From positions 62,001 to 126,000 of the forward strand of contig JAKZHN010000037.1 in the NCBI GenBank assembly GCA_037179335.1: a DNA stretch of 64,000 nt. The letters run 5' to 3'. The translations under genes were made by a program, and so were the position numbers. A model generated the notes under the pieces. The model did no database searches and was not told the DNA's origin. It worked only from the letters and a program-made list of their open reading frames with translations. Source of the stretch: Cyclaneusma minus (taxonomy: Eukaryota > Ascomycota > Leotiomycetes > Marthamycetales > Marthamycetaceae). Of this stretch, positions 23,939 through 37,014 are shown piece after piece; positions within the stretch are counted from its first letter, which is position 1, and the number at the start of each line of letters is the position of its first letter.

Positions 23939-26900
23939 AAATTTCTAATAAAATAATATAAAATATTAATATATTTGGATTTCTTAATTAAATATGGATT
24001 TTTAATAAAAGCTAAAGCTTTTTAATTATTTTCAAGCATTTTAATATAATTGGATTTTTTTTAATATATTTTTTATATTCCAAATTTCCAAATATTTAAA
24101 TTAGCCATTATTTTTATTTAATATATTTAGCTATAATTATATATTTTAATTTATAAATAAATATAGCTATTAATTTCTGCTTTTTATTTAATTATAATAA
24201 AGCTTTTTTATAAAATATAGCTACGCGTTTTAATATATTTATTTTATTTATTTTATTATAAGTCTAATTAGCATTTAAATATACTATTGTTTTTATGTAT
24301 TTTTTAAAATTATAATAAATTTAATAATTAATAATAAAATTAAAATATTATATAAATTTTTTAAAAGCATAGCTATAATATTTTGCGGGATTGTTTATAT
24401 ATTAAACTAGCCTTTTTAATATAAAAGAAATATTTGGCCAAATAAAAATTATTGCAAATATTAGGTTATTAATAGCTTTTTAATATTTTTTAATATTATT
24501 TTCATTATTGTTATCAATTATAGGCTATAAAGCAATATAATTAGCTAAAGGCATTGTTTTTAGCTTATAAATAGCCTTGGTAATTTTATGCTTTTTTAAT
24601 ATAATTCTAATATAATTCTTTCAATTTATAAATAAGGGTTTTTTTTCTATTGCAATTTTTTTTAAATATATATAAATATAAAGGTATGCAAAATTTTAAA
24701 TAAGTCCCTATTATTTTAATCTTTTTATTAATAAATTTCAATTTCTTATAGCTTGCTTTAATTTATAAGGGCTGCGAAAAACCTTTAACATATACTTTAA
24801 AGGGATTTTAATTTTTTATAGTATTTTAAAATAAATATTAAAATGCAAAGTTTTCAAATTTTTTTATATTATTAAAAATAGGAAAATTTTTAATGCTTTT
24901 ATATAAATTATAAATGCAAATGTCTTTTCATGATTTTTACCAAATATTTAGCTAAAGCCTTTGGCAATTAATTTGGCTTTAAATTATTTAATTAAATCAT
25001 TAGTATTAATTTTAATAATATAAATGCATTTAATAAAAACCAAATTGACTTTCAAAAAATATTTAATTGCTTTTTATATTTTAGTTTTTATAAAAAATAC
25101 CAGCTTAAGAATTATGGCCTTTTGTTACTAGCTTATATACTTTAAATTATTAATCGTGTTTTTATAAATTTAAAATTTAAAATTTCGTATATTTTTATAG
25201 CTTAAAAGGCTTTTTTTATTATATAATTAATTAAGTTATTAAAGTTTCTATTAGTATAATTAATATAAGCTAATATAGCTTTAATTATCTTTTATAATTT
25301 GTTTTTTTAGTAAATACGGGCTTTTTTATTCATTTTTTGGCTTTAGATTTTCTATTATTTTTGGCATTTCTTTTAGCAGCTAATACCCGAATAAAATATT
25401 TTATAGTTTTTGGATTATTTCTAATTTTCGTAATTAATAATGCATTTAAAAAAGTATTTTTTAGAAAATTTAAAATGCGTTTTTTACTAATAATTTAATA
25501 CTTTTTAAAACTTTCATTTTTTTAATATTTCATCTTTTTAAATAACTTTAAAGGTAATTGCTTTTTTATTTTTTATTTGGTTTTTTTAGCTTAAAAACCT
25601 TTGCTATTTTTTTAATTTTATCCAGGTTTTTAAATAATGGTTTTGGCGTTTTTAATTAACGTTAATTTAACGGCTTAAAAATTGGTTTATTTAAAGGCTT
25701 TTTTAAAGCGGTATTTAAAGCGGCATTTAAAGCGGTAAAAATTGGCTTTGTTTAAGCTATAGCGGTCGGTATATTTAATATATTGTATTGGGATGCTTTT
25801 AAAATTTTATGTTATATTATAATAAATAGCTTTTTTTTAAATTATAGCGGCTAATATATTGGATATATTATATTAGGGCATGTTTTGTATTATAATTAAT
25901 ATATTACTTATTAGTATTTTTAATAAATTATTTAGCAGGAAAATAATATCCTTTTTTTTAAAAACAAAAATAGTGGGAATATATTAAAATTTCCCTATTT
26001 TTTAAATTGGCTATATAGGCTGTTTTTTTATTTTTTTATAAAATTCTTTATTAAATCTATTATTTTTAATAATTTCTATAGCTTATAGTTTTAAACGTAA
26101 TTTAATTATAAAGCCGGGTATATATTTAAATATTTTTATTTTATTTATTTTTATAATATATTCTAATTTGAAAGAATAAAATTTCTATTGCTTAATTATT
26201 AATTTTAAATATTTTATAAAAATATTAATAATTTTAGTATTTATAAATTTATTATAATATTGGCCTTTTAAAATAATTTTTAAATTAAGTTAAAAAATAT
26301 ATTTAATGCCAAATATCCGAATATAATTAATAAATAGTATAATTTCAATTTAGAGTTTTTTAAAATATATTAAGTATTTATTAATTTTTAATTTATTTAT
26401 ATACTTTTTAATATAGGCGTTAAATTTAGCCGCTTTATTCCAAAAGGCTATAAAATATTAGGCATTTTTTAAAATAGCCTATATATTAGCCTTTATTTAT
26501 TAAATGCTTTTTTTGCAAAGCCATTTTGGTATAAAAAAGCAATTGTGGTAAATTGGCATTTAATTGTTTTAATGGTTTTCTATTTTTTAATAAATTTAAA
26601 AAAATTTAAAATATTATTGGAACGGGCTATTTTAATTTCTTTTCCAATTTAAAATTTTATTTTGAAAATTTAGAATTTTAAAGCTAATTTCATCTTGCTT
26701 TTTTTCATAGGAATATTCTAAAATTTCCGAAAATAGCTATTAATAATTTAAAGTAACTTTTTTTTAATAATATTAGAAAAGGTTTTGCAATATTAAATTA
26801 AACTAATATTAAAAGCTTTTTTTTATAGGCATTCAGCTTTTTAAAAAAGGAGTCCTTTATTTTAATTAGGGTATATATTTTATCAAAATTCCGCGATATA

Positions 26901-28924
26901 TAAATTTTAATTAATTTGCTAAATATAGTAATTTTGCCAAGGTTTCTAATTTTCTAAAAGCTAAAATAAAGAATTTTTTATATAAATTAAATTATAAATA
27001 TACTATTTTATTTTAAATAATTTAGGCTTTTCTAATTTATCTATTTTAATTGTTCTTTTAATAGTTTTAGCCAGCATAGCTAGTTTCTTGGTAATGGCTA
27101 TTAAGGCTTTTTTATATATTTTACTAATATATAAAATAAAGTAAAATCCGCCTTTTGCTATTTCTTTAATTATAATCTATTTTTTGTCATTGTTTTGTTA
27201 TATTTTTTTATTATTAATTTTTTTAAAACCAATAATATAAAGCCTTTTACCAAAAACTAGATTATATTTTAATTTAGGTATATAAAGTATTTTTTTAAAT
27301 TTTAATTTTATTCTATTATTGCAAATTCTTTTTGCCCATTTTAATTATGCGTTTAAAAATATAATTAGTTTTTTAAAATATGGGTTATTTATTAATAAAA
27401 ATATTTTTAATAAGGTTAAACTCTATTAACTTTTTAAAACTTTAATTAATAAGGCCCTTTTCTAAGCCTAGGCTTTAAATATTGGCGCTTTTTCTTATAT
27501 ATTTAAAGCTAGAAAAAACAAACCCGGGATTAAAGCTGGCTTTAGCTATATAGCCGAAAGCTTTATTCTTTTTTTTGGGATTTTTAAAAAACAAAATGTT
27601 TTTCTTTTTATTCCTGCTTTGATGCCAGTTTTTATAATACGGTTTTTTATTTTTAAATTTCTTTTTTTTATTTTTGTTTTTGCAAATTTTAATAAAAGCT
27701 TAAGCTTTGCTTAGGATAAAGCAGTTTTTAATACGATATTTTTTAAATTTGCAAAAAAAGCAAGAAAAATAGTAATTAAAATTATTAAAATCTTTTTTAT
27801 TTTTGCAATCGCGGGCGTATATTCCAATTTTGGTATTATTTTCTTATTTTTAAGCTTTTTTTTAGCTTTCTGAAAAATTTGAAGCTTGGCTTTTATAATA
27901 ATAAGTATCTAATTGTAAAAAACCATTAAAATTAACCAATATTCCTTAAAAAAAGCAGCTTAAAAAATAACAATAAAGGCTTATTAAAGTAAAAGTCCTT
28001 TATTAAACAATTAGCGGTAATAAGCTTGCGCTTATAATCCTTTAATATATTCCAGCTTTTTGAAATTATTATATTATTTATTTTGAAAATATAAATTTTG
28101 TTAAAATATTTATTTGCGATAAATTTGTAAATTTGTAAATATTTCCCCTTTAAATATTTTTAAAAAATATATGCAATATTATATTTTTTAAATAGCTGCT
28201 AATTATTATTTAAAAGGAAAGGAAATATTAAAAAAATAATCTGGGCGCTATTTTTGCAATATTTAAAGCTTTTATTGCCATTTAATTTATAAAATCTACT
28301 TTTAATAATTAAGGTTTTAAGCTTTTTAATTATATTTTTAATATTAATAATTTTTGCAAGATTTGCATTTTTATATTTAATAAAGCTTTGGTAATTTTTT
28401 TAAATAATATATTAAATTTCTTTATTATTTAGCTTAATTTTTATTTAAAAAACTTAGCTGGTATGGTTTTTATAAAAAAGCATTAAAATATGCTATTCGG
28501 CGTTTTTACTTTTAGCCATATTATTGGATAGATAAAAACGAATTGGTCTTGGATTTTGAAATAATAAAGAATAAGCAAATTTAAAGAAAACCGATTTTTA
28601 ATTGCGCGAATTTGCAAATTTGTAAATATATAAATTTGAGTAATGCAAATTTAAGGGATTTAAACTTAAATTAAATTTAAACTTGCGCTAATAATTTGCA
28701 ATAAAGGTATTGCAATATTTTAGCGGGTATTATATTATAATAAATGCTATTTGCAATAATCTTTTGCAGGCAAAATCTAAAGCGTATTTTGCAGCTTTAA
28801 ATCCTTATTTTATGCAATTATTTTATATAAAATAAAATAAAATAAATTTAACACCAATAGTTTGCTTTTTATAGATATAAAATAGTAATTCTTATTGCCT
28901 TGCGCAATCCGGATTTTATAATTT

Positions 28925-29102
28925 ATTAAAAAAATAAAAAACCAATAATATATATTGTATTAAAAAGGGCAAAAACATTGCCATTGCCAGAAATCTAAAG
29001 GCGTTTAGAATTTTGGCATTAATTACGCTAATGCCTGAGGCATTTCATGGTCCGTGCATCATGGTTCGTGCATTTTAATTAGGGGCTTGAGGGCGCGTTT
29101 CT
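28925..29102 (-). repeat. LTR of copia element A (high-coordinate copy)
   Basis: Better preserved than its partner, with CATGGTCCGTGCATCATGG and AGGGGCTTGAGGGCGCG still readable near the right edge. Confidence 0.65.
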
Positions 29103-29789
29103 TTAATATATATAATTTTTAACTCCAATATTTATAATATCATTATCAAAATTTATTCCAATAAATATTATTTAAATAAATTTTTAAATTTGTATTAAAC
29201 AATTCAAAAGAATTGGCTAATTTATTTTAAATTTGCTAAAAATTAATAAAATATATAAATAATTATAAAAAATATATTATAGTATTTTTAGAAATTTAAA
29301 AGCTTGGCTAATTAAACGCTGCCAAATTTATTTTAATAATAAAAATAATTAATTAAGGCCTATTTTTAATTCTATTAAATTTTATAATTGCTTTAACCAA
29401 ATGTTTTTTTAATTTTATAAATTTTAAAATCCAGCCAAATAGAAAATATTATTAAATTTTGCAAATTAAAAACCATTTTAATAAATATCTATAGCTTTAT
29501 ACCTTTAAAAATAAATTTGCCAAATTTATAATTGCTTATTTAAAATTTTAAACGGCCTATATAAATATTTCCAATTACTAACAAATTTCTATTTCTTTTT
29601 TATTATTTTTTTATTATATATTTTTTTTTAATTTATAATAATTAATTTATTTTAATTTATTTTTAAAATTTAAAATCCCTATCAAAACTTAATTGTATTA
29701 TTTGCAATTTGTTTTATTAAAAACATAATTATTTAAAAATGATTACTTTGAAACAAAACATCATTTAATTTAAAATTTATATTTTTTCT

Positions 29790-29995
29790 TAAAGAAAAGG
29801 GCGTTTAATTTGGTATAACCTGATATAAAACGCTGGTTATAAGGGTGAATAAAATATTGTTTTAATTGCTTAAAATTTTAAATTAAAGGTGTTTTCAAAC
29901 TATAAATATTTAATTTATAGAAAATGCTAATTTCGTTTTAGCTAAGCGGAATATTATATAATTATTTTAATAATAGCTATTGCATTTATTTTTCA
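29790..29995 (-). repeat. LTR of copia element D (low-coordinate copy)
   Basis: Aligns with 35425-35632 over about 205 bp, ending TTTCA at 29995. The left edge is approximate. Confidence 0.65.
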
Positions 29996-31310
29996 ATATT
30001 TCCTTATAAAGGCTATTTTATAAATTTATATAATTATTTTTAATATTTTTATAAATTTTTAAATTCAATATTTTGCAACGGCTTAATTAATTTATTAATT
30101 ACCATTTTATTTATTGGTATATATTTAATAGTAAGCTTTTCTTTTAATAAAATAGTAAAAAACGTTTATATATATATGTTTTTTTTAAAATTCGGGGTTT
30201 TTAATTAGGCATAAAAATCCAATATTATTTTCAAGTATACGAACGCTATTTGGATTTTATTCAATATATTATAAATAGCCCAAATTTTGAAAAATTTAAG
30301 CTAGCTATTAATTTTGCTTAGTATAAAATAAAAGGGCAATATATTTAAATTTGGTAAATAAAGTAATTACGGGTTTTTGCTTTTTATTAGCTTATAAAAT
30401 TAATTAGCTATAAAATATAATTACGCTTTTAAAAACGCTAATTTAATTGGTTTTATTATTGGCCCAATTAAAATTAAAGTAAATAATAATTTTAAAGTAT
30501 TTTTTTCCAAGCTTATAATATATTTTATAGCCTATAATAATATTAAAATATTTTAAAAATTTCCTCCAGATTTTTAATATTAAAGCAATTAAAAAACTTA
30601 AAATAAAATTGAAAAAATTGGGCCTTAGTTTTATAGGCTATAATTATATTATTAATATATATTAAAAGCTTGATTTTGCATTTAAAACACGAGTAAATAT
30701 ATAAATTAGCCAAGCTTTAAACAAATTCCTATGTTTTTAATTTAGAGTATATTAAAAGATTCCAATTTTTTATAGCCTATTTTAATTTATATTTCTTTTT
30801 TAAAATTTAAAAAATATAAGTTTCCGAAATAATAATGTTTTTGAAAAAGTTTAAAAAACGTTTAAATAATATTTTAGGCTTTATAAAGGTATTTTTAATA
30901 TTAAACTATTAGCATTTTTTTTTAAAATAATAAAGAAATTATAAAAAAAACTTATATAAATAATAGGGGCAAATATTTTAATATAATCTTTATTAAATAT
31001 TTAATTAAAGCTATAAGCAATAAATTTAGCTTTAAATTATTTAATTTTTTTATTTTTTATTTTTTTAATTGTATATATTTATTTGGTAAAAATTAATTTT
31101 GCTTTAAATAAATATTTAATTATTTGCTAAATCCTATCATTTTTTTTTTTTTTTTTTAGCTATAACTGCGTTTTGATATTGGCTATAAATTGGATTATTT
31201 ATAGCTTTTTTATATATTTGCGGGATTTTAATACCGCAAATATTTATTATTAAAAAGCATTTTTTTATAAAAAAATTAATTAAATTATCCAGGTTTTTAT
31301 TATTATAATT

Positions 31311-31850
31311 AATTTGAGCGCGGGGAGCCGGAAGGTTTGTGGAAGCGGGGTTGGAACTTTAATAGGGATTTTTATTATTATTATCGACGCGCCGAGCCGC
31401 TATTGTGCAAGGTATTGCAAAATTAAGATTTAAAAAAAACGACAATTGTATAATTGCGTAGGGCTTATACTGTATATAAAAGCACGTAAAAAATAAGCCT
31501 GGCGTATAACCGCAATTATTTAAAAAGCCCAGAAAAACAAAAATTCAGCTATAAACCGAAATACCACCAAAATTATAATAATTTCGAGAACCCGCTGCTA
31601 TTAAAACGAAAGTCTACCGGCGCCGCTGTATTTAGCGGCCCGCAATTTATTTATAGCCAAGAAATCCCAATAATATTAACGAAAAGAGATTAGGGTAATT
31701 TTCGCCCAGGGGAAATTCGGCATTAAGCCGGCTTTTACCAAGGTTTTTAGCCCTGCTTGATTTATTACCTTAGTTATTATCGCATGGCCTTAATAGCTAA
31801 ATAACGATTAAGATTAATAAATTAATTAATTAATTAATTTGCGCCAGTAT
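31311..31850. other. GC-richer island of unknown origin inside copia D
   Basis: About 540 bp with normal-looking sequence (GAGCGCGGGGAGCCGG, CCGGCGCCGCTG, GCCTGGCGTATAACCGC) between strongly RIP-mutated flanks. Contains no open frame of note and ends in an (ATTA)n run. Could be an old insertion such as a solo LTR of another family. A TG..CA boundary can be drawn (31315-31846), but no target duplication flanks it. Confidence 0.5.
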
Positions 31851-34800
31851 AATTATAATAATATACTATAGCCCTTTTTTTTGCTTTTCCGCTTTTTGCG
31901 TTTTAAATTCTTTTTTATTTAAACCGATATTATTATTTTTACGCTGGCGTTTTGCAGTTTTTATAAAATAAAAAAGAATATTAGGCATGGAATTTAATTT
32001 AAACAATTTGGTAATTTTGGCGGCGAATAGGTTAAATATACTATTATTATTAATTTTAATATAATTATTGGTCGAAATAAATATTGGAATTTTTATTCTT
32101 AAAACGGCTTTTATATATAAGTTTTTAATTTTCCTATTTGCCTTTTTTTTTAAAAAAAAAGCGCTAATAGCTAATTTTAAAAATATCGATTTAAAAGCGT
32201 TTAAATTGGCAACTGGAGTTTTTATAAACATTAATATATTTTATATTATATTAAATATATTATATTATAGCGTTCCTAATATATTATAATTAAAACCTTA
32301 TATTATGTTGGTTAAGTTTTTAAAAATTGGCTTTTTTTAAATTTAATTTTTATTAATTTTAGTAATTTATTTTGCGCAATGCTTAACAATATAAAATATA
32401 TTATAATATTTAATATAGCAATAAAAAGCAATGAAATTTCTTTTGCAAATGGACCGGTAGAAATATAATTGCTATTAGTATTTTTAATAAATTGCTTTTT
32501 ACTATTGCTATTTTGAAAGTCCAAAAAATAGTTAATAGAATTTCGGTCCAAATAATTATTTGGTATTTTTTATTTTCCAAAACTATTGCAAATTTGCAAA
32601 TTAATAATTTTCCCAGGCATTAATTTTATTATTTATAAATAACGAATTTTTATTTTTTATTTTTGGAAAAATAAATTTTAAATTGCTTAATTATAGTTTT
32701 AAAATAATTTATAAAAATATAAATGCTTTTAATATTAATTAGCTTATTATAATGATACTTTTTAAAAACAAAAAGAAATTAATATAAATATAATATTTAG
32801 CGTTAAATATTTTAATATAATTAATAAAAAGTATAATACCAATTTAAGCTTTTTTTAAACAGATTTTATAGCTATTAATTATTGAATTTATAAGGTATTA
32901 ATTTTATATATATATATTATATTTAACTGTTTTGTTCTAAAATTTAAAAGGCAATTTAAATCCCTTTTTTGGCAGCTTTATTTTAATATAAAAATACGGG
33001 AATTATATATTGGTATTTAATATTTTTATTATTATTTTATTTCTTAATAATTTTAAAAAGCTCCGAAATATTATCCGTTTTAATAATTTGTATTTTATAA
33101 TTATTTTAAAGCTTGATTTTAAAAATCCATTTTCTAAATACAAAAGTAACAGCATTTTTTATTGGGATTGGAAAAATTTAAATTTTATATATAAAGCTAT
33201 TAAAAATATATAAAAAATATAGATTATTTTTGCAAAAATGCTATTAATATTAATTGATAAATATTAAAATAAATTAAATCAAAAGGAATTTGGTGGTAAG
33301 GACTAAGCCTTTTTAAAAACACGTTTTTAAATTTGGTAATAATGCAAACTTTATAAAAGTTTTTATTTTAATAAATTTTAATACATTTGGCTAAACTAAT
33401 AATTTTATATAAATTGCTAATAATTTTTAATTTTATATAATAAAAGCGCCAATATTATAGCTTTCAACTTTTTATCTTGTATTTAAATAGCTTATATTTT
33501 TAAAAATATTTTAGCGGCTTTTAAAAAAAAAGCAATAAAGCATTAATTATTATAATATTGCCATTAACAATAAAAGCCTTTTTTTTATTAATAGAATTTA
33601 TATAAAAAATAAAATACATGTTTTTAATTATAAAATCTTTAATAATAATATTTTTATTTAGGTTTTTAAATATTATTTTATTTCTATTAAAAAAGGCGTT
33701 TAAGCCTAATATATATAGCTTATATTTTAAAATAAAATAAATTTAAAATCGGTTATAACAGAATATTATTTAATAATAAAAATCGTTCATTTATATATAC
33801 AGTTTTTGCTATTTCTTTTATAAATGGTATAAATTACTTTTTTATTAATTTTAATAAATTAGCAATAATTAAATAGCCTAATAATTTGAAAACAAAAGCA
33901 ATTATTAAATATATATATAAAAGCGCTAATATTAAAAATCTGAAAAATATAAAAAGCTTTTTTTTTAATTATTAAGCGTAGTTTATTTTGAAATCGATTT
34001 TGGATTTAACAGCTTTAAATCCAAAATTAAATTAAAATTAGGCAAAACGGTTTTTACTATTAGCGGCTATATTGCTAGTTTTTTTGCTGCCAAAAACTTT
34101 TAACTTATTTTTAAAAAATCGGGCTTTTTTATCAAATTTAAATTTATTATTTTAGCGGCGTTAATAAAAGATAAAGCAGGAATAAAAATGGCATTGGCCA
34201 ATTTTATAAGCAGCTTTAATATAATTGCGAATTAAAATATTATTATTTTTAAACATAATACTAAATTTTTTAATTTAAAATAATTTAAAATTTTAGAAAA
34301 TTCAAAATAAAATACGCAAAAAAAACATTTATCTAAAGCATTAAAGCCTTGAGAGCAATAGTAGGCAGCTAAAATAACTTTTTTACCATTAGTAATATTT
34401 AGATAAAATTCTTTTTGCTTTAGCATTTTTAATTTATTATTAATATTTATAGCATTATTTATAAATAGCAAATTTATAACACTAATAAGCTAAGCAAATA
34501 AAATCTTATTATTAAAAACAAATACATAATTGGCATTGGCAAGAATAAACTTATAATATAGGGCTTTAAATAAATTTCAAATTAAATAAACAATTATATT
34601 AATATTAAAAGAATATTAATAATATATATTTATATAAAAATAATGCTTGTTTTAATATCTTGTTTATTAAACTATATTCTTTATACAAACTTCTATTATT
34701 ATTAAATAAATTTTTAAATATAATACTTAATACCTTGGCTTAAGCGCGCTTATATTTTTTTAATTTATTTATATTTAAAATATGCTTTATTTTATTAATA

Positions 34801-35424
34801 AAAAGCGTTTAAAATTTATTAATAAGCTTTATAATTAATTTAAAAAGTTTGTTTTTAATATTGCTAATTAAAATATTCATACTAAAAAAAAGAAAAGAAA
34901 ACGCTATTAGCAAAAAGAAAAAACCACTTGCCGAAGTATTTAATAAAAAATATAATAAGAACGAATTAAGCGTTTTTATTATTTAAGCGGATTTTTATAT
35001 TGCGGAATTATATTTTATAATTGGCCTTTAAAAGCGTCGGCAATGCTTTATCGGGTTTTTTATTATTTAATATAATATTCTTTTTTTGAAAAAGATTCAA
35101 TAAAAATAGGGAATATATTAATATAATAGCCTTTTTACGGAAATTATTAAAGCCAATAGGCGAATTAGTAATTTTCGATAATTTTAATAATTATAAAAAG
35201 ATTTTTAGCAGTTTTAATTAATTGGTAAAATACCGTAATTGTATTGGTAAAGCAAGGCAATTTTAAAAACATTCTTAATAATTTTAATTAATTTTGCAAA
35301 TAATTGGTATAAATATAATGGTAATAGGGCTTTTTAAAATAAAGACTTTGCATCTTTCCATTGAAATTATTTGTAATAATAAATAAATATTTATTTAAAC
35401 GCTTGCGCTAATCCGGGCTTATAA

Positions 35425-35632
35425 TTTATTAAAAAAAGCATTTAATTTAATATAATTTAATATAGAATGCTAATTATAAAGGTAAATAAAATATTGTTTT
35501 AATTGCTTAAAATTCTAAATTAAAGGCGTTTCCAAATTATAAATATTTAATTTATAGGAAACGCTAATTCCGTTCTAGCTAAGCGGAGTGCCACGTGACT
35601 ACCTTTACGGTAGCTATTGCATTTATTCCTTA
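35425..35632 (-). repeat. LTR of copia element D (high-coordinate copy)
   Basis: Retains GCGGAGTGCCACGTGACTACC near the right end, including a CACGTG hexamer. Ends TTA where its partner ends TCA. Confidence 0.65.
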
Positions 35633-36814
35633 ATATTTTTATTAATTTCCTTATATTTTACTTTATAGTAATAGAAATTTCTCCATTTTTTTAATATTTA
35701 CTATATTAATTCCAGCCATTATTCTTTAATTTTTTTAAATAAAAATTATTTTATTTAAAAAAAAATTAAAAAGATTTTTGCAATAAAAAGATTCTATTAA
35801 ATAAACAATTATTTGGCTATTAAATTTTAATAAATATTTATTTTAATATTAGCAATATTTAATCCAGCCATCACTATTAAAAGAATTTAAATAAAAACTA
35901 GATTATTTAAAAAAACAAAATTCTATTTTATATTCTTTTCAAAAAAAAATTAAATAATTTATTTTACTATTTCCAATTCACTATTTTAAATTTAATACTC
36001 TAAATCCAATATTTATAATATAAATTTCAATTAATTGTTTCTAATTTTTTCAAATAAAAATAATATTATTTAAAACAAAATCTGTTTTTAATGTTTGCAA
36101 TAAAATTCTTTTTTATTAAATAAAACTTTTTTTATTATTATTTTTAATTGTTTTATAGCCAATTCATTAATTTTTTATTAAATATTGCAATAATAATACC
36201 GAATTTAAAAAAATATATATTTATATTAGCTACAAATAATAATATACGCATTTAAAATAAACAAGTCTATTATTTTTAAATCTAAAGCTTTATTAAAAAG
36301 GCCAATAATATTTTAAACGCTATTTCCGGACTATAAATAATAAATATAAAGCGAAGAATTAAATGGCTTTATTGCTAAAAATTGCTATAATTGTAAATAT
36401 TATTAAATTAAAGTTTTTATTGGAAAATATAATTTTATATAAAGTATTTTTCAATTGCAAACCCTATTGGCTAATCGTTTAATAATCTAAATACCAATAT
36501 AAAAAACAATTCTAAATAAACTAAAAAAGCAAATATATTAAAATTAGCTTTTAATAGCTAAAAGAATAAAATAAAAATAATGGGAAGGCATTAAATTTTA
36601 AAATGAAAAATATAGCTTTTTTAAATATTTTTGGAAAAATAAAACTATTTATAAAAATAAAAAAATCGCCTATATTTTTTTGTTAAAATTATTGGAACGT
36701 TGTATAAAATGGGTTTTAAATATAATAAGCTAAAAAATAATTTTTAAACCAATCAGTCTGGGCAATTATTTAAAAAAACCATTTTAAATTAATTTTTGTT
36801 TTAATTTTAATAAT
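35633..36814. other. Non-copia A/T-rich segment, possibly host DNA transposon
   Basis: Lies between copia elements D and C. No protein match could be seen through the RIP damage. If the inverted repeats at the block ends belong to one DNA transposon, this is part of its interior. Confidence 0.4.
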
Positions 36815-37014
36815 TATTAAAACAAAATAATATCCGCCCCTTAATGCCTCGGGGAATTAGCGGTGATCCGTGCATCGTAGCCAGCGCTAGCGCCGAAAGA
36901 GTTTAAATAGCTTTATAATAAAAAAACAAAGTTTTCTCTTTTTGTTTTATTGCAATTAATATAGCTATTTTCTGCTTTTATTTAAATTTATAAATAATGC
37001 CTATTTAGATTTTA
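36815..37014 (+). repeat. 5' LTR of copia element C
   Basis: Begins TATTAAAACAAAATAATATCC (TG of the partner changed to TA) and ends TTTTA where the partner ends TTTCA. Contains TATAATAAA followed by a pyrimidine-rich stretch, a likely LTR promoter. Confidence 0.85.

Larger units (their letters stand above)
18015..29102 (-). mobile_element. Ty1/copia element A, interrupted by element B
   Basis: Related LTRs at about 18015-18200 and 28925-29102 share TTTGGCGCTAATTACGCTAA-like and GGGCTTGAGGGCGC blocks. On the minus strand near the right LTR, 27762-27721 reads as a gag zinc knuckle, CFFCKFKKYRIKNC. Its spacing is C-X2-C-X4-Y-X4-C, with the expected His changed to Tyr (CAC to TAT, a RIP change). 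This puts gag at the high-coordinate end and the element on the minus strand. Subtracting the nested element leaves about 5.5 kb, normal for copia. The copia class is inferred from size, LTRs and orientation; its reverse transcriptase was not pinned down. Confidence 0.6.
29790..35632 (-). mobile_element. Ty1/copia element D
   Basis: LTRs at about 29790-29995 and 35425-35632 share CTAATTCCGTTCTAGCTAAGCGGA-type sequence, and both end (C/T)A before ATATT. On the minus strand around 30810-30620 the frame reads WNLLIYSKLKT, then FVQ-SLANLYIY (the Q codon now TAA), then LLIYINNIIIAYKTKAQ. This corresponds to the copia reverse-transcriptase run through the Y-V-D-D catalytic motif, here Y-I-N-N because both Asp codons have become Asn (G-to-A). 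Size 5.8 kb. A GC-richer insert of unknown origin lies inside. Confidence 0.75.

Noticed and set aside
31315..31846. Solo LTR with TG..CA ends
   Set aside because: TG and CA can be chosen, but the flanking five bases (TAATT and GTATA) are not a duplication; kept only as an unexplained island.
31866..34471. Minus- and plus-strand reading frames of 67-121 codons in the A/T block
   Set aside because: They are Lys/Asn/Ile/Phe-rich translations of RIP-mutated copia DNA; neighbouring stretches match copia reverse transcriptase with stops and catalytic changes.
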